From positions 558,001-622,000 of the forward strand of contig CP140215.1 in the NCBI GenBank assembly GCA_037349495.1: 64,000 nt of DNA. The letters run 5' to 3'. Both the position numbers and the translations under genes were made by a program. This DNA comes from Lotmaria passim (taxonomy: Eukaryota; Euglenozoa; Kinetoplastea; Trypanosomatida; Trypanosomatidae). The notes beneath the pieces were generated by a model that searched no databases, was not told the origin of the DNA, and was given only the letters and a program-made list of their open reading frames with translations. Positions 38,320-47,996 of the stretch are shown in pieces (position 1 is the first letter of the stretch; each line of letters opens with the position of its first letter).

Positions 38320-41125
38320 TGTCGAGGATGGCCTGCCACTGTGCGCGATTTGCATTCACTGTGTCAATGCACCATTGCATCCCATGCAGAAGGGGGCCGA
38401 CAATGTCCTTGAAGTACTTGCCGACGACGAAGTCAATGAAGCCGATCTGGCCACGCGCCAGCTCGTTGTTCTTGGAACGGTCAAACATCGGCTGCACCTT
38501 CACACCCTTCTCCTTCTCCATATCACCCTGGCGATAGAACTCCTCCGTCACCGCCATCGCCCACATCCGCGACATCTCGAACGGCTTCGTCACGTTCGAT
38601 ACATCACCCGCCTTCATCAGCGTCTCCATCACCATACGCCGATGTGCCTCATCATCTTTCTTGAATCCGTCATGCACCATATCGTCAAAAACCTTCTGCA
38701 GCTCCGCGTGCCGTGCCATGTCGGTCGCCAGTACGCAGTCGATCATGCAGCGGTAGGCGTAAGTCACATTCTCCTCGCTGAGACCTTCAAACACATCGCA
38801 GCTCGGGTCAGAGAGAATCTCAATGGCCAGATTGCAGTGGTGCACCTCCAGCACCGAGTTGTTGCCACTCGCACTCGACAGAATGCCGAGCGGCGAGTCC
38901 GTCTTCAGGTAGAAGCTGTTGTTCACACCCATGTGGTCCAGGTCGTGCACCAGCGCCGTCACCAGCAGCACGTAGCACTCCAAATCCGTCAGGAACTCCG
39001 ACGTCTTGCCGGCGTACAGAAAGGTGTGCAGCGTTTGGCACACGTCCACCACATGGTAGAAGTTGTGGTATGGCACGCGGCGGTACTTGCGGCGGCACTG
39101 CAGGATGAAGTTCAGCAGCGTCTCCTTGCGGCACCCGAACTTCTCCGGCAGCCCCGTGTCCCACAGCAGCTGCAGCACCACCGCAGCGGCTGCGTCCAGC
39201 GGCTGGCTGAAGTTCTCACGCACGTCGAACAGGTTGAACAGCGGCGATGTAAAGTCGTAGGCGCCATGGAAGTCAATATCCAGCACCGCTTTACGCTCAG
39301 CGTCCGAGACAGTTCGCAGCTTGGACTCCTTTCCTCCACGAGGTGCTGTGGGATTACTCCGCTGAAGGTTCAGTGTCATCGCCTCCTGACCCGCCTTCAC
39401 CGCAAACTCCAGCAGGTGACTGTTGTTGATAGAGATACCGGCAAACAGCGAGAACACCTTGAACGTGTCTTGATCAACCGTAGTGAAAGAAGTGACGGCT
39501 CCGTGGTCGTCCAGCTTGTTGACCAGCTGCACCACCGCAAGCACGTCGTTGTTCAGCACGATCGGCTCGCACAGAATGGACTGCGTGCGGTAGCCCAGCG
39601 TCCGGTCGACCGCGCTGTTGAAACGCGGGTCCGCGTACGCGTCGACGATGTTCTCGCCAACGGCGGACGCGGCAACAGTGCCGGCAATGCCCTGCCCAGA
39701 CGGGAACCGGATCTCGTTCCCCGTCACGCTGTCCGCTATCTGGCTGTACAGCTCGTTGCGCTCCTTGTCCAGCAGGAACAGCGACGACCGGTCCGCGTTC
39801 AGCAGTTTCTTCGCGCCATGCAGCACGTGCCGCACGATCCCGTTCACGTCGCGGATGTCCGTGTTCGACAGCAGCGTCACCACGTCCAGGATCGCGTCAC
39901 TCTTCCGCTTCTCCGCCAGCAGCGTCTCGTTGATGCGGCAATTCCGCAGCGACGCGGCCGCGAACATCGAGAATGTCTCGAACAGCTCCTCGTCGCGCCG
40001 TCCGAACACGCGCGGCAGCCGCAGCCCGCTCTCCGTCACCATGTCCTGCTTGTTGATCAGCTGCGCCACCGCCACGATCGTGCCCTCGTACATGATCGGC
40101 AGGCACAGGATCGTGCGCGTGTGGTAGCCCGTCTGCTTGTCCACGTCGCGGTTGAAGCGCTCGTCCTCGTACGCGTTAGGGATGTTCACCACCTTGCCTG
40201 TGGCCGCCACATAGCCCGCGATGCCGGTCCCAGCCGATATCACCACCACCTTGCCGTCCTCGAAGTGCGCCTCCAGGCTGCCGTCGCTCTTCACCAGGAA
40301 GATGCTGCACCGGTCGCTCTCCGTCAGCGTCTTGGCCGTGTTGATGATGGACTGCACGAGCACCGTCTCGTCCAGCGTGTCGCGGGCCAGCCGCGTCGCC
40401 ATGCCCACCATCGCCTCCGCCTTTTGTGTCTCCAGGTGCTGCTCTGTCCACGTCTTGACGTTTTTCAGCGCCAGCGTCGTGCCGCGCAGCAGTCGTTCAA
40501 AGGCCGGCGTGGTGCACTGCGCCAGTGTGCCCCCCGGCACCTGCACCGCTCCGACGAACACGTCCTTTGCCCACAAAGGGATGTAAAGAACGTTGGCGAT
40601 GACGAACATCTCGTGCGACTGTGACGTCTTACCAATCGGTGTCGAGTTTCCCAGCGGCGAAGCGATACCGTTAACAGGGTCGAAGAGAAGACTGTCGTTG
40701 GAGTTCACCACGGAGGTACACACGCCCTGCGTGTGGAGGGCGGCGTCGAGGTGCTTGTTGATACAGCGGATAACATCCTTGGTGCTCAGCGTGCAGTCGC
40801 AGCACTCCGCGACGAAGGCCATCGTGTCCTCCTCCGAGATGGGGGTGGTGCCGTTGTCTTTAACGTCGCTGTCGATATTGTGGAGAAAGTCGTCGCTAGC
40901 CTCGCGCTGGGCCGCTGTCGTCGTCGCCGCGTTGCGTGGTGACGCGTCCGGAAGAGCATCATGCAGCGCCTGCAACGCCTTGATCTCTGTCGAGGTGTAG
41001 GCACGCCCGGTACGGCGGTAGCGGGCAAGGACTGACTGGCACAGAGCCACAGCCTCGCACAAGTGGCTCGAGTCATCTGCACGTTGTTCGGGGATGGAAG
41101 ATACACTTGTCGGAGAGAAATACAT
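38291..41125 (-). CDS. PDEB: Class I cyclic-nucleotide phosphodiesterase PDEB, copy 3 (divergent N-terminus)
   Basis: 944 residues. From about residue 233 (KAEAMVGMATRL) to the stop the protein is identical to copy 2, with His687, His691, His727-Asp728 and Gln893 as catalytic residues. The first ~232 residues are only distantly related to those of copies 1 and 2. For example SSHLCEAVALCQSVLARYRR corresponds to SGHLLEALTLCESILDRYKR. The gene thus represents the second ancestral PDEB paralogue whose GAF and catalytic parts have been overwritten. In T. brucei the two PDEB proteins differ in flagellar localisation. The divergent N-terminus is the likely place for such a difference here, which is inference. 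Confidence 0.95.
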   Translation of the reverse strand: MYFSPTSVSSIPEQRADDSSHLCEAVALCQSVLARYRRTGRAYTSTEIKALQALHDALPDASPRNAATTTAAQREASDDFLHNIDSDVKDNGTTPISEEDTMAFVAECCDCTLSTKDVIRCINKHLDAALHTQGVCTSVVNSNDSLLFDPVNGIASPLGNSTPIGKTSQSHEMFVIANVLYIPLWAKDVFVGAVQVPGGTLAQCTTPAFERLLRGTTLALKNVKTWTEQHLETQKAEAMVGMATRLARDTLDETVLVQSIINTAKTLTESDRCSIFLVKSDGSLEAHFEDGKVVVISAGTGIAGYVAATGKVVNIPNAYEDERFNRDVDKQTGYHTRTILCLPIMYEGTIVAVAQLINKQDMVTESGLRLPRVFGRRDEELFETFSMFAAASLRNCRINETLLAEKRKSDAILDVVTLLSNTDIRDVNGIVRHVLHGAKKLLNADRSSLFLLDKERNELYSQIADSVTGNEIRFPSGQGIAGTVAASAVGENIVDAYADPRFNSAVDRTLGYRTQSILCEPIVLNNDVLAVVQLVNKLDDHGAVTSFTTVDQDTFKVFSLFAGISINNSHLLEFAVKAGQEAMTLNLQRSNPTAPRGGKESKLRTVSDAERKAVLDIDFHGAYDFTSPLFNLFDVRENFSQPLDAAAAVVLQLLWDTGLPEKFGCRKETLLNFILQCRRKYRRVPYHNFYHVVDVCQTLHTFLYAGKTSEFLTDLECYVLLVTALVHDLDHMGVNNSFYLKTDSPLGILSSASGNNSVLEVHHCNLAIEILSDPSCDVFEGLSEENVTYAYRCMIDCVLATDMARHAELQKVFDDMVHDGFKKDDEAHRRMVMETLMKAGDVSNVTKPFEMSRMWAMAVTEEFYRQGDMEKEKGVKVQPMFDRSKNNELARGQIGFIDFVVGKYFKDIVGPLLHGMQWCIDTVNANRAQWQAILDSGGGATSVD
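38320..40427 (-). repeat. PDEB tandem repeat, partial unit 3 (2108 bp)
   Basis: Identity to units 1 and 2 stops abruptly at 40427 (equivalent to 36385 and 32343), just upstream of GAF-A. Beyond it the sequence is clearly diverged. Confidence 0.95.
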
Positions 41126-41904
41126 GATGGCTGATGCTCAAAAAAAAAAAAAAAGAAGGGAATGTCCCCAGCGTAGATGCACACGTGCAGGTAGAGATAC
41201 GCCAGTGGTAATTCTCAAGTTATTAACGAGAACTGTCATCGCCGAAAATGCAATTGTAAATAGAAGTGAAAAATGAGGGATATCAGCATTTAAAAGAAAA
41301 AAATGAAGGACAGCAGTGCAAAAGCAGCTGAAATGTGGCAACGTTGTAATGAACACCAGATCCACAAGAACTCTACAAAAGCTACCCAGCGAGCGTAAGC
41401 ACAGAATAATAAATAAAAAAAAAAAGAGCTTAATGCCTGAGTTCATAGTCGCCGTGGTGGTGGTGGAGGGGCACAGACAAAAATGCTCGTTCGCTAACGA
41501 AAAACCAGGGCAGGTGCTTTAGTGCCCCACGGCAGAAACCAAAAGAAGAAAGCAGGTCTCAGTTTTTCTTTTTTTTTTTTTTTTGTTGTTGTTGTTTTCA
41601 CATTATTGGCTCTATTCCTCAAATTTCTTCCTATCTCGCTTTATGCAGAAAAGAAATAACAATGAATATATCGCTTTCTCTCTCTATGACCGTCTTCGCT
41701 GCCATCTCAAAGGTGCAAAGCGTAACGAAAGCCAAAACTGGCGGCAAAAATGTAACTTCTTCTCTCTCAAGCCCAAGAGGCATACAGCTCACTCTGTTTT
41801 CTCCCCTCGATGGCATCTTGTTAAAAAAAAAAAACTAATACTCAGATGCATTGCACAACTGTACAGCTTTGCATCATACATGTTGGCGGAGGCCGTCTAA
41901 ATTG
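41126..41904. other. Intergenic region
   Basis: No gene seen. It has A14 near 41141, A11 near 41415, a T14 followed by GTT repeats near 41571-41596, and A12 near 41823. Confidence 0.6.
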
Positions 41905-43929
41905 CTAAAAAGAGCTGCTGAGCATAGCGCGAATGTTCTCCGTGAAGCTCACGTTTCGACCAGGTGGCACGTACGGAGACGTCTGCGGCTTTGTTGTGAC
42001 GGGCAGCAGCTTCTTACGGAATGAGGCATGTTTCGTGACGATCTTCTCCGCACGTGCCTTCGCCGGCAGCATGGACGTTGGGTCTGTGAGCTGGCTGCGT
42101 ACGGTGCGCCGCTTCTCAGATTTCCCCTTCTTAAGTGGAGCCGCCGCCATTATTGTGTCGCTTGCCTCCGCGGTGTTGTCGTCGTCGGAGTCAGCAGCCT
42201 CCCAATTGTCCGGTTCCTCCTCCAACTCACTCTCTGCCTCATCGCTGCCGAGGAAGTCCTCCGCGCTAAACGCGCTCTCAACATGCGCAAGGGTTTTTGT
42301 GGGCGACGTCTGCACGCGTAACGGCTTCAACGGCGACTTCCGCGGCGCGGCCGCGGTCTCGCCTTCCTCCGACTTCGCCACGAGCAGCTCGTTTTCTAGA
42401 CTCTTGGAGCGAGCCGCTGCTTGGCGAATGGCCTTCTTCGCCCTTGTGGGAGCCGCCTTCGTTGCCACGAGGGCCTCCGCCGCAGCCTCCGCGGCAGCCT
42501 CCGCGGCAGCAGCCTCTTGTTCTTCTCTCTCCGCATCATCAGCCTCCCTCTTTGCCTTTCGTAATGCTGCGCTGCTCGCCCGCTGCTTGGCTGGCGAGGC
42601 AAGTCTGCCATCCTGTCTTACTGCTGCGCGCTTCACTAGGGTTTCCGCCCTTAACGGTAGATCGGCACCCTCGTCTACCACGCCCACCACCTCCTCCTCC
42701 TCTGCTGCCGCCTCGACGGCCGCTAACGTCTCCTTCGCTGCCCTGTTCTTCGCTTTCTGCTTGCTGGCCTTCACCACAGCCGCTTCCTTCGCCGTCTCCA
42801 CCTCCTCCTCCAGGCGGACGTGATACAAATCCAGCTGCGCGTTCTTCTCCGCCGAGCGCAGCTTCGCAGCCCGCACGAGGACGTCGTCATACACGGATTG
42901 CTCGTGGCGTGTCTCGGCCAGCATCGTCGCCACCGCCACCTCATCCCAGCTAGACTCGATGCTGTAGGTAGCAGGGTGAATCTTCACTGGCGCTGCCGTG
43001 CGCTTCGCGATGTACAGTCCGCAGTCGGAGCTGCGCAACGTCTCGACTCGCTCGAGGCAGCGTCGAGCGCGGTAGTAGGCGCCATCGTGTGTGCGGTCGC
43101 TGCTGAGAAGACTGCGGTACACCCGCTCCCGTGTCGGGTTCGGCGTTATTTCGACGTCGATGCCGCGGAAGGCTGTGAAGAGCTGCAGAATATTGAAGCG
43201 GCGGTAGTCCAGGTGACCGCACCTCGTTGCGCAGAAAACCTCAAAGAAGGGCGCCTCGATGTCGGAGATCGGCGCAAACAAGAAGCTCTCCTCTGTGCTG
43301 AGGGAGGAATAGTTTTGAATGACGTACTCTTCACCCGACTCGGAGACGTTGCTGAGCGAGACGAGCTTCGAGATGGCCGAGAAGGCGCTTTGGCGAGTCG
43401 GCGCCACGCTGCGCTGCATCTCTGTGAATGAGCTAAAAAACATCATGTGCGGGTTGGCGAACCGTTTGAAAGTAGACGTGATGGAACAGGCTTCCTTTTG
43501 CTTGGCGGCGGACATATTTTTAATCTGCAGCTTCGCGCGAAGCCGTTGCTTATCTTCTGACTTCATAGCCTGCATCGTGCTCTTTGCCATCAGGGCAGTG
43601 AACATTTCGTCTCCGGCGTGCAGTAGGATTTTCTCTCCACCAAAAAGTCGCATGAGAAGGTTGAAGGTGTTGTTCTTCTTTACTGGATCACTGACGAGGA
43701 GGGCGTTACGCTGGCGTGCACGCTCGTTGTACAGCACGCGGCGACGCACCGTCAGCTGTGCCCACATTTCTGCCATTTTGCGCATGTTCTGTTCGCCGTC
43801 CTTTAAGTTCTTTGCCCTCAAGATGTGCTGCTGCCTCTGCGTCTCTTGCACGAAAAGGTTGAACCCGGTCATCCGCGTGCGAGTGGCATCACGCGGGCTG
43901 GCCGCGGATATGCGAAGACATCGCATCAT
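41905..43929 (-). CDS. Basic Ala/Lys/Glu-rich protein with HMG-box-like N-terminus
   Basis: 674 residues. The first ~18 residues (MMRCLRISAASPRDATRTR) are basic and could be a mitochondrial signal. Residues ~20-77 resemble an HMG box: TGFNLFVQETQRQQ, then NMRKMAEMWAQLTVRRRVLYNERARQRN. The middle (80-330) is an ordered domain I do not recognise. The rest (about 345-640) is low complexity with long Ala/Glu/Lys runs and coiled-coil potential, ending in a short conserved-looking tail (TSPYVPPGRNVSFTENI). A DNA-binding role is reasonable, either at the kinetoplast, where small HMG-like KAP proteins package kDNA, or in the nucleus. It is much longer than classical KAPs, so the kinetoplast assignment is only a possibility. 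Confidence 0.55.
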   Translation of the reverse strand: MMRCLRISAASPRDATRTRMTGFNLFVQETQRQQHILRAKNLKDGEQNMRKMAEMWAQLTVRRRVLYNERARQRNALLVSDPVKKNNTFNLLMRLFGGEKILLHAGDEMFTALMAKSTMQAMKSEDKQRLRAKLQIKNMSAAKQKEACSITSTFKRFANPHMMFFSSFTEMQRSVAPTRQSAFSAISKLVSLSNVSESGEEYVIQNYSSLSTEESFLFAPISDIEAPFFEVFCATRCGHLDYRRFNILQLFTAFRGIDVEITPNPTRERVYRSLLSSDRTHDGAYYRARRCLERVETLRSSDCGLYIAKRTAAPVKIHPATYSIESSWDEVAVATMLAETRHEQSVYDDVLVRAAKLRSAEKNAQLDLYHVRLEEEVETAKEAAVVKASKQKAKNRAAKETLAAVEAAAEEEEVVGVVDEGADLPLRAETLVKRAAVRQDGRLASPAKQRASSAALRKAKREADDAEREEQEAAAAEAAAEAAAEALVATKAAPTRAKKAIRQAAARSKSLENELLVAKSEEGETAAAPRKSPLKPLRVQTSPTKTLAHVESAFSAEDFLGSDEAESELEEEPDNWEAADSDDDNTAEASDTIMAAAPLKKGKSEKRRTVRSQLTDPTSMLPAKARAEKIVTKHASFRKKLLPVTTKPQTSPYVPPGRNVSFTENIRAMLSSSF

Positions 43930-44800
43930 AGCGAGGCAGCTATCGAACTAGTCGCGCTTTATAAGTACACTTTATTCACAGCGTTGTGTTGAGCCTGTGG
44001 ATAAGACTATGAGAGGTGGAAAATGGAAAAAAAAAAAAACGATGATGCCAGCAGAGAAAAAAAAAAAAGTTGTTCTGATTCTATGCGTGTATACCTGTAC
44101 CTTCGTTTGGGCGCGGAAAAGAAGTGATGCACTCTATAATTTTCTCACTGTGCGTGCAGGACCTCAGGCGCACTCATAAAAGCAGTGGGATGTACTACAG
44201 GAATAGTGAAAGAAAACCAGAAAGAAAACCAAAAAAAAAAAAAAAGAAAACGACGCAAAGACGAAGCGTTCATTGCAAAACAAGGGAAAAAATGAAAGGA
44301 ACAAAGTGACAAAACCACAGCAGTAGCACTGTAGTTTGAATACTGAACAGTGCTCATTTTTTTTGTTTTTGACCGCACGTCGGATTACTCCAAAGTCGCG
44401 GTAGGCCCGCTTTGATTACTTCTGTGCGCGTGTATCGTGTTGAGAGTCAGCCGCCTAGCCGACAACAAAAGCCTGGTGGGAGGACTAGCACCCCCGGGAG
44501 CTACAATTACTGAGCCACAAATGCACTACAAATAGACAGCACATACAAAAAAAAAAAAAAAGCGACTGTCAACCCTTTTATGCCATGAAAGCCTGAAGAA
44601 AGCACAACCTGCCACCCTTTGCCTCTTCTGTTAGGCTTGCGCCAGTGCCACTCCGCGGCGCCAACGTGACTTGAGATTCACTTGGGTGCTCTTTGCGTTC
44701 ACGAGTGCACGGAAAGTACTTTCTTTTTGACGAGGAATATGCTTTCTTCCTTTCGTTTATTATTATTTTTTTTTTCAGGTGGAGAGTGCTCTGTGAAGAG
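43930..44800. other. Intergenic region
   Basis: No gene seen. It has A runs near 44026, 44059, 44231 and 44548, and a T run near 44764. I inspected 44370-44530, which is more GC-rich than the rest, and saw no tRNA-like B box. Confidence 0.55.
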
Positions 44801-45661
44801 TTACAAAGAATCCAGTCCGAAGCACCGGAGCAATGAGAAATGGGTCTTGTACCACAACTTCCCCCCTATCGTCGACCGCTCCATTATCAGGTCCTTGCAT
44901 TGAAACGATCGACGGATGCTCTCGCTCGCCATCAGGCTTGGCAGCCATTTCAAGCTAATGTTGTACTCCGTCCTCTCATTCCGCTGTACCTTGCACGACT
45001 CGATCACCTTCCAGCGCAGAAAACGGTTGTTGACGACGAGGGCCGTCACCTCGGTGTCGTCGCTGCGCCGGTGCCGCCAACACGACCCGTCGAAGACGTA
45101 CGAGCACAGATTCTTCAGCAGCAGCGACTGAACGCCATAGCGCAGGTCCGCCACGAGTGACGAAAAAATGGACATGTCCAGCACTCTACGGGAAAAGGAA
45201 GAAGGGGAGATGTCGCCGCTGCTGTCCGCTGACGTGGGAGCCACCTCGTAAAAGCAACTCGGTGTATGGAGCACACGCGCGATGCGGCCCATCTCGCTGT
45301 CCAAGGCGCACATCGAGTTCCAATACTGCAGCGCCGGTGCTGGAGTGGCCAGGCGTAGCTCCAGGTCGTACATGACGAGACCAGCGTAAATCGGGAAGCG
45401 GAAGCGTGAGAGAAACGTCCGCCCGGCGCGATTGCGGAGCACGTACGTCGCTGTGAACCCAAGAAGAAAAGCGTAGTCGGCATAGCGGTAGTTCACCTCA
45501 TCCAGGCAGTCACACGTGAGCCTCCAGTCAACATTCATCACCGGGACAGAGAGGAAGAGGCGCGCGCGGTCAACGATAAAGAGAAGCCGGAAGAAGTCCC
45601 GCTCACGATCCTGCTCCAGGCGCTGGGCCGTTTCACTCAGCGAGCTCGGTGTGACGAGCAT
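44801..45661 (-). CDS. Unknown protein (286 residues)
   Basis: The frame is open from 45829, but the first 56 codons are hydrophobic/Phe-rich and look like translated leader. The ATG at 45661-45659 (MLVTPSSLSETAQRLEQD) begins a normal globular sequence. It has patches such as RDFFRLLFIVDRARLFLSV, NYRYADYAFLLGF and RTFLSRFRFPIYAGLVMYDLELRL, an acidic Ser loop in the middle and a basic C-terminal third. There is no clear membrane segment after the chosen start. I recognise no domain. If the upstream start were used, the protein would gain a membrane anchor, which I consider less likely. Confidence 0.55.
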   Translation of the reverse strand: MLVTPSSLSETAQRLEQDRERDFFRLLFIVDRARLFLSVPVMNVDWRLTCDCLDEVNYRYADYAFLLGFTATYVLRNRAGRTFLSRFRFPIYAGLVMYDLELRLATPAPALQYWNSMCALDSEMGRIARVLHTPSCFYEVAPTSADSSGDISPSSFSRRVLDMSIFSSLVADLRYGVQSLLLKNLCSYVFDGSCWRHRRSDDTEVTALVVNNRFLRWKVIESCKVQRNERTEYNISLKWLPSLMASESIRRSFQCKDLIMERSTIGGKLWYKTHFSLLRCFGLDSL

Positions 45662-46415
45662 GGCAGAGCTACTGAAGAGGATAAGTACAGAAAGGTGCTG
45701 TAAAGCAGGCTGTGCGTGCTTTTCTGGTAGCCAGAAAAAGAAGTGAAGAGGATTGGCGAAACACGAAAACAAGCGGCCCACGTACACGAAGACGTACGGC
45801 CAAACAAAGCCAAAGCCAATAAAACACAAAGCGAGCCTTCCAACAAAAGGTAACGACGATGCTCCTTAAACGCAAAAAAGGGTAGGTTGAAGTTGCGGAA
45901 CAAGAAGCAAGGAGTACAAGGAGACCGACCAACATTGCGCATTGCTTGTCAAAAAACGAACTCTGCGAAAGGGAGAAAAGGTGTGGCCTAAACTTCTGCT
46001 TTCCATCTTTGATGAAAACAAAAATACGCTTCACAGCCCAAAACGTTACCCAGCTTATAAGAAAGACACACACGCATACAAAGTCGAAGATAAAGCCGAA
46101 ATATGCTCGCATTGCAGAGCATCAACACCGTTCTATTTGCGAGTTCTTATCCGTTTACGCCATTTATGTCTATGCTGTCGTGCATGATAGCGTCTACATT
46201 TCTAAAACTCGATGGTTGTAGCAGGCAGCGACCTATATTGTAAGAAAAGGAAAAAAAAACTCTTCATATAAGATTCTACAAGGATTGTCTGCATGATGTG
46301 CTCTTTCTGATATCTCAATGCCGCAACGCATCGATTCTTCGGACCACAGCGTCGGACGCTTTGCCGCGAAGCACGCGGGTAGCCATATTAATGCACGAAA
46401 AAAAAAAAATTGAGT
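45662..46415. other. Intergenic region
   Basis: No supported gene. It has less homopolymer than other gaps and a single A12 at about 46398-46409, next to the PSF1 stop. Confidence 0.55.
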
Positions 46416-47018
46416 TCAACGACCCACAAGCTCCACAACACCTTGCTGAATGAGGGGTTCCGCCTCTTCAAAGCTCAAGAAGAGCTGGTCACCAACGTTG
46501 ATGGTTATTGTCTTCCCACTTACGGACGAGCGAAACTCGTAGTAGGTGAGCCCGCGCACCTCCAGCTGGTTCACCGACGGCGGCCGCCACAGGTAGGCAC
46601 GCAAGTCAAGTGGGACGTCAAAGGAAGTCATGTACTCCACCATGATGTCGTGGTATGCGGATAAGAATCGCGTCTCCGAGCTCGACAGCGAAGGCTCGAG
46701 AAGGTTGTCCCGCACACCCCACCACGCATCGCTGATTTGCTGCTGGCGCCACAAAATGTACGTGAGCGCGCACCGCTTGTCTCGCAGATACTTGGCACGG
46801 TAGTACTTGACTGAGCTGGCGTAGTAGGGCTGTGTCAGGTCTGCGTACGGGTTGCTTGCGATCGACTGCGCGCAGTCGTAGGACTCCCGCACGTTGTCCA
46901 TCACCGCCCTCACCTTTTGATCGTCGAAAGCGCCCATCGAGGCGCCGCTTGCGACAAGAGCACGAAGTTCGCTGATAAGCTCCGCTGAGGCGTCCTGCTT
47001 CTTCGACGTCATGAGCAA
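46416..47018 (-). CDS. PSF1: GINS complex subunit PSF1
   Basis: 200 residues, matching PSF1 length (~196 in human). The helical A-domain contains YRAKYLRDKRCALTYILWR, equivalent to the LRNKRC..AY core of PSF1. A middle segment (SAYHDIMVEYMTSFDVPLDL) leads to LWRPPSVNQLEVRGL and the C-terminal B-domain (LFLSFEEAEPLIQQGVVELV), which ends exactly like human PSF1. GINS joins Cdc45 and MCM2-7 to form the CMG replicative helicase. PCNA in the same unit acts at the same forks. The start is the first Met (MLMTSKKQ); Met3 is equally possible. A TTTTCTTTGCTCAG acceptor candidate lies at 47044-47057. Confidence 0.9.
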   Translation of the reverse strand: MLMTSKKQDASAELISELRALVASGASMGAFDDQKVRAVMDNVRESYDCAQSIASNPYADLTQPYYASSVKYYRAKYLRDKRCALTYILWRQQQISDAWWGVRDNLLEPSLSSSETRFLSAYHDIMVEYMTSFDVPLDLRAYLWRPPSVNQLEVRGLTYYEFRSSVSGKTITINVGDQLFLSFEEAEPLIQQGVVELVGR

Positions 47019-47996
47019 ACGAGTTCAGCTACGTCAAATAGTGCTGAGCAAAGAAAACCTGCTTTCCTTTCTTCTTTGTGTAGCCTCGACCATACCAACG
47101 GGACTGCTTTTATAGTTTATTTCGCGAAGAGTACAAGAAAAAGCTAAGAAACGAGAAGAAAAGACTCTTATTCGCTCTCTTTTATGCGAAACAGGACGAG
47201 CGGAACCATGTCAGCAACAGCAAAAAGAAGAAAAGCTGAAAGGGAAGCATGAGGCAGAGACAAAGGCAACCAATAGAAAATGCACTGAAGCACGGCTGCA
47301 GAACAACAACACACAGCGAGAATTACTGTTGCACTTCTTGGGCTGCAAGACTTACTACCACAAAGCACACATACATGTCGAACGAGGAAAAAAGAAAGAG
47401 CAATACCACAAAAGCACATCGGCGCAAAAGACGTTTTGAGTCAGGCGGCATGCAGTAATTCCTTTCACTCATACGTGTCTCGTCTCTCCACCATCAAGAA
47501 GTGAAGTACCTAAGCACATCCACGTTCACGCGTCATAGGTTAGCTGCAAGAATATCCGTTACAGCGTTGAAAAGCCCACTCTTTCGGTTTACATCGATTC
47601 TTGCTTCCTTTGCACAAGTTATATTCTCGTATATATATAAAAAAAAAAGATGTTCTTCTTCAGAAAATAAAAGTAGAGGAGAAAAAAACTGACGTCCGCT
47701 TCTCTCTCCCTTTTTTCGGTACTTCTCATCAACTCCGACAACGTGGACGATCCACAGTAAGAAGTGAGAAACCAGAAAAGGAGAAATTAAGCACTAATTC
47801 ACGCATAGTGGTTTTTTGTAGTTATCAGACACTCGACAAGTTTGCGTGCCGACCTGGCGCTTTTTTTTTTTTTTTCTAAGTTTGATAACGTTCGAAGTCC
47901 AAGCACGGAGAACGCGTACTGCGGATCATTCGTTGCTGCACAAGCTAGTCGATCGTTTATCGCGTCCGCGAACAGACACATACATGGACACATTTT
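47019..47996. other. Intergenic region
   Basis: No gene seen. It has a PSF1 acceptor candidate (AG at 47045-47044), TA/A-rich sequence near 47628-47650 and a T15 at about 47862-47876 downstream of the His-rich gene. Confidence 0.6.

Noticed and set aside
44370-44530. GC-richer intergenic stretch considered as a possible RNA gene
   Set aside because: No cloverleaf or B-box-like GGTTCRA sequence, and no similarity to a known RNA that I recognise.
45662-45829. Upstream extension of the 286-residue unknown protein, adding a hydrophobic N-terminus
   Set aside because: The extension is low-complexity Phe/Val-rich leader sequence. The ATG at 45661 begins the normal-looking globular part, though membrane anchoring cannot be fully excluded.
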